Part shown: positions 5,195-7,063 of the stretch, one piece after another
How positions within the stretch are numbered: position 1 is the stretch's first letter
Layout: the number at the start of each line of letters is the position of its first letter
Assembly: GCF_030382115.1 (NCBI RefSeq)
Contig: NZ_JAUDRJ010000003.1
Span: 564,520 to 571,582, forward strand
Source: Nostoc sp. GT001
GTDB lineage: Bacteria > Cyanobacteriota > Cyanobacteriia > Cyanobacteriales > Nostocaceae
Length of the DNA stretch: 7,063 bases
Direction of reading: 5' to 3'
Made by a program: the position numbers and the translations under genes
The notes under the pieces: generated by a model
Seen by the model: the letters and a program-made list of their open reading frames with translations, nothing else
Told to the model about the DNA's origin: nothing
The model's database searches: none

Positions 5195-5701
5195 TTAGGC
5201 ATCCACTGATGCTGGAATTTTCTCCATCTGCTGAGAAGTTTTCTGCAACATCGGGGTAATTAGATCGGCGGGAACAGGACAACTGAAGTAGTAACCCTGA
5301 CCTTCATCACATCCCAGCATTTTTAGGTAGTCAAGCTGTTCTTGGGTTTCCACACCCTCTGCCGTGATGTTCAACCGCAGGCTTTTTGCCAGAGCAATAA
5401 TCGCATTCGTGACGGCAGCACTATCAGGATTGGACGTGACATCCTGTACAAATGACCGATCGATCTTGAGCATATTCACGGGAAAGCGCTTCAAGTAGTT
5501 AAGGGAGGAATAACCAGTACCGAAGTCATCTAGAGCCAAGCATATACCCAGTTCTCGTAATTGTTTTAAGGTTTTAACCGATCGCTCCATATCAGCCATC
5601 AAAAAGCTTTCTGTTACTTCCAATTCCAGGTAAGATACTTGGAGTCCAGTTTCCTCAAGAATTTGACTGACGACCTCAACCAGATTCGGTAGTTCAAACT
5701 G
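5195..5701 (-). pseudogene. EAL domain, C-terminal part of the frameshifted GGDEF-EAL protein
   Basis: These 168 codons continue the protein that starts at 6908, in a frame shifted by one base. They begin QFELPNLVEVVSQILEETG and carry the other conserved EAL elements: EVTES (restored residues 430-434), DDFGTGYSS (460-468), the metal or substrate Lys in MLKIDRSFV (481), AEGVET (Glu517) and EGQGYYFSCPVP. The usual residues for cyclic-di-GMP cleavage are therefore all present. No convincing start codon or ribosome binding site exists in this part alone; the TTG at 5621-5623 encodes a normal Leu in the domain. A protein made from here could not form a complete EAL barrel. The last residues before TAA or TAG at 5195 are not conserved. 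Confidence 0.87.
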
Positions 5702-6908
5702 CCGAGCTCGACAGATTTACAGATATCCGAATTGGGTTAAATCCAGCAAGCTGCCAAGTACGGTTTTGGGCACAAGCAGCTCGCAAGACCCATTCACCAA
5801 TTGGTAGGATCAAACCATTGGCTTCTGCAATGGGAATAAACTTTGTTGGAGAAACCAAACCTAATGTCGGATGCTGCCAGCGAACCAACGCTTCCATAGC
5901 TGTAATTTGTCCGCTGTGTAAATCAATTAGAGGTTGATAATAAACCAGCATTTCGTTGCGCTCAAGCGCCCCATGTAATTCATTTTCTAAAGTTATTCGC
6001 TCCTGCAACTGAGCATTAATTTCTGGTGAATAGAATTGGTATTTGCTACGCCCTTGCCGCTTCGCCTGATACAGTGCTATATGAGCCTGCTTCAAAAGTT
6101 CATCTCCGCTATTATGCTCATTTATTCCATTAATTGTGATACCGATGCTGGCGGTGATATGAATCAAGTTACCCTCTATGGAAAAGGGTTTACTCAGGGT
6201 ACTTAACAGCATCTGAGATAGCTTAATTACACTTTCAAAAGAAACAATGTCTATGCGGGCAATGGTAAATTCATCTCCACTCAAATGGGCAAGAATATCT
6301 GTTTGTGTCATACAAAGTGATAACCTCTGACCAACTGCTCTTAACAACAAATTTGTTGTTTCATGCTCCAAACCATGACTCATAGCAGTGAAATCATCAA
6401 TACCTAGTAAAAACACCGCTACAAAGCGCTGGTTATTTTCAGGTTGAGATAGAGTCTGATGGAGGCGATCGCGGAATAAATCGCGATTGGGCAATCCAGT
6501 TATATCGTCATAATTACTGATGTAATGAATTAACTCATCTAATTTGTGAAGAGTTTGTGAGGTATCTGCCATCAGTGTACCGACTTCATCAGTAAATTCT
6601 GTGGGCAATTCAGGCAAGGTTTTGGTGTTTAGATAATTTTGCAATGCCGCAGATGTAAAAATAACCGGTTTGAGGAGGTGGTGTATTGCGTAGAGGGTGG
6701 CGGCTGTACCCGCTAAAGTAGCCAACAGAGCAATAAGCATAACTCGGATCGTCATCTCTAAGGAATAGGAGTTTGAGATAACGAAACTCAAGAGTAAGCT
6801 TAGAAGTGGTATGTGAGTACCCAAAAATGCCACCAACATGATCTTAGCGGTGTAACTTTTTTTGAGTAATGGAAAACTAGCTAGGAACGAGTATAGATTG
6901 AGCTTCAT
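5694..6908 (-). pseudogene. Membrane GGDEF-EAL cyclic-di-GMP protein, N-terminal part, ended early by a frameshift
   Basis: Intact relatives make or cut the second messenger cyclic-di-GMP at the inner face of the membrane. Two membrane helices (about residues 22-46 and 54-77) with a loop of only a few residues between them are followed by a HAMP-like linker (78-130), a GGDEF domain (about 131-298) and the start of an EAL domain (from about 305, with EAL at 339-341 and VNLS at 397-400). The signature is SGDEF (210-214), the first metal Asp is Gly169, and the guanine-binding Asn and Asp appear as Ser177 and Asn186. The usual RxxD inhibition site reads TQTD. This half is probably not a cyclase. 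After Ser402 one extra base (5702 or 5703) shifts the frame to a TGA at 5694-5696. Removing it gives a 570-residue protein with a complete EAL domain, most likely a phosphodiesterase. The ATG 6908 start has only a weak ribosome binding site. Confidence 0.88.
6465..6472. repeat. HIP1 octamer GCGATCGC
   Basis: Copy in the GGDEF-domain region of the GGDEF-EAL gene. Confidence 0.8.
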
Positions 6909-7063
6909 AAATTCTGTTCGATAGTTGGTAAATTAGTTCCGAGCTATTCTGGCAAAAGGGTATTTGTGATTTACAATTCAGTACAATTAGCTCTCATGGA
7001 ACCCAACCCTGATAAGGTTATATATTATGGTTCCCAATCTAGGTTTCTCTTTGATATGTTTAG
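6909..7063. other. Upstream region of the GGDEF-EAL gene with a GGAACC/GGTTCC dyad
   Basis: No gene is visible in these 155 bases. GGAACC (6998-7003) and GGTTCC (7029-7034) are inverted copies, with a nested AACC/GGTT pair (7005-7008 and 7016-7019). The block could be a structured leader or an operator, or the edge of a repeat that continues outside the window. I cannot place a promoter with confidence. Confidence 0.35.

Noticed and set aside
5195..5623. A 142-residue stand-alone EAL protein starting at 5623
   Set aside because: The start is a TTG that encodes a normal Leu before EVTES, and the same frame continues upstream to the frameshift. The piece lacks the EAL motif and the first part of the barrel.
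5694..5705. Programmed +1 frameshift at GTT TGA, similar in form to the CTT TGA site of release factor 2
   Set aside because: The codon before the stop and the TGA invite the comparison, but there is no Shine-Dalgarno-like stimulator in the right place, and the family pattern fits one extra base slightly upstream better. A plain mutation or base error is simpler.
1..7063. CRISPR array, tRNA, rRNA, phage or defence genes
   Set aside because: I saw no evenly spaced repeats of CRISPR size, no cloverleaf-like sequence and no protein of those families.

Overview
The window looks like chromosomal DNA of a filamentous, Nostoc-type cyanobacterium. Four copies of the octamer GCGATCGC (HIP1) occur in 7 kb, where chance predicts about 0.1. 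There is also a perfect GTAGAGACGCGAT hairpin repeat of the kind scattered through Nostocales genomes, and the proteins resemble cyanobacterial families. The genus is an inference from recalled sequence patterns, not from a search.

Layout, left to right. Positions 1-258 hold no gene, only short repeats and a hairpin with a U-tract that can terminate the gene to its right. At 259-1383 (-) lies an intramembrane site-2 metalloprotease with two CBS domains. At 1538-3837 (-) lies a two-domain rhodanese (sulfurtransferase) gene cut in two by a complete insertion sequence at 1760-3211. The element has 24-bp imperfect inverted repeats, a 5-bp target duplication (TTATT) and one intact 446-residue DDE transposase. 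Removing the element and one TTATT copy restores a 280-codon gene in frame, so the insertion can be read to the base. Just upstream at 3894-4313 (-) is a small four-helix membrane protein resembling DUF6220, probably in one operon with the sulfurtransferase. Reading away from it at 4425-5087 (+) is a GAF-like/LuxR-type regulator, with a dyad in the shared intergenic region. Convergent to the regulator, at 5195-6908 (-), is a membrane GGDEF-EAL protein of the cyclic-di-GMP system whose EAL domain is broken by one extra base near 5702. Positions 6909-7063 are its upstream region.

How the genes may work together. The regulator, the membrane protein and the sulfurtransferase look like one locus in which the divergent regulator controls the other two. 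The insertion separates the catalytic cysteine loop from the rest of the sulfurtransferase, so that output is probably lost here. The protease and the GGDEF-EAL protein look like independent signalling genes. Two of the five host genes are therefore disrupted, one by a mobile element and one by a frameshift. No RNA gene, CRISPR array or plainly new defence system is visible. The least characterised part is the regulator/DUF6220/sulfurtransferase cluster.
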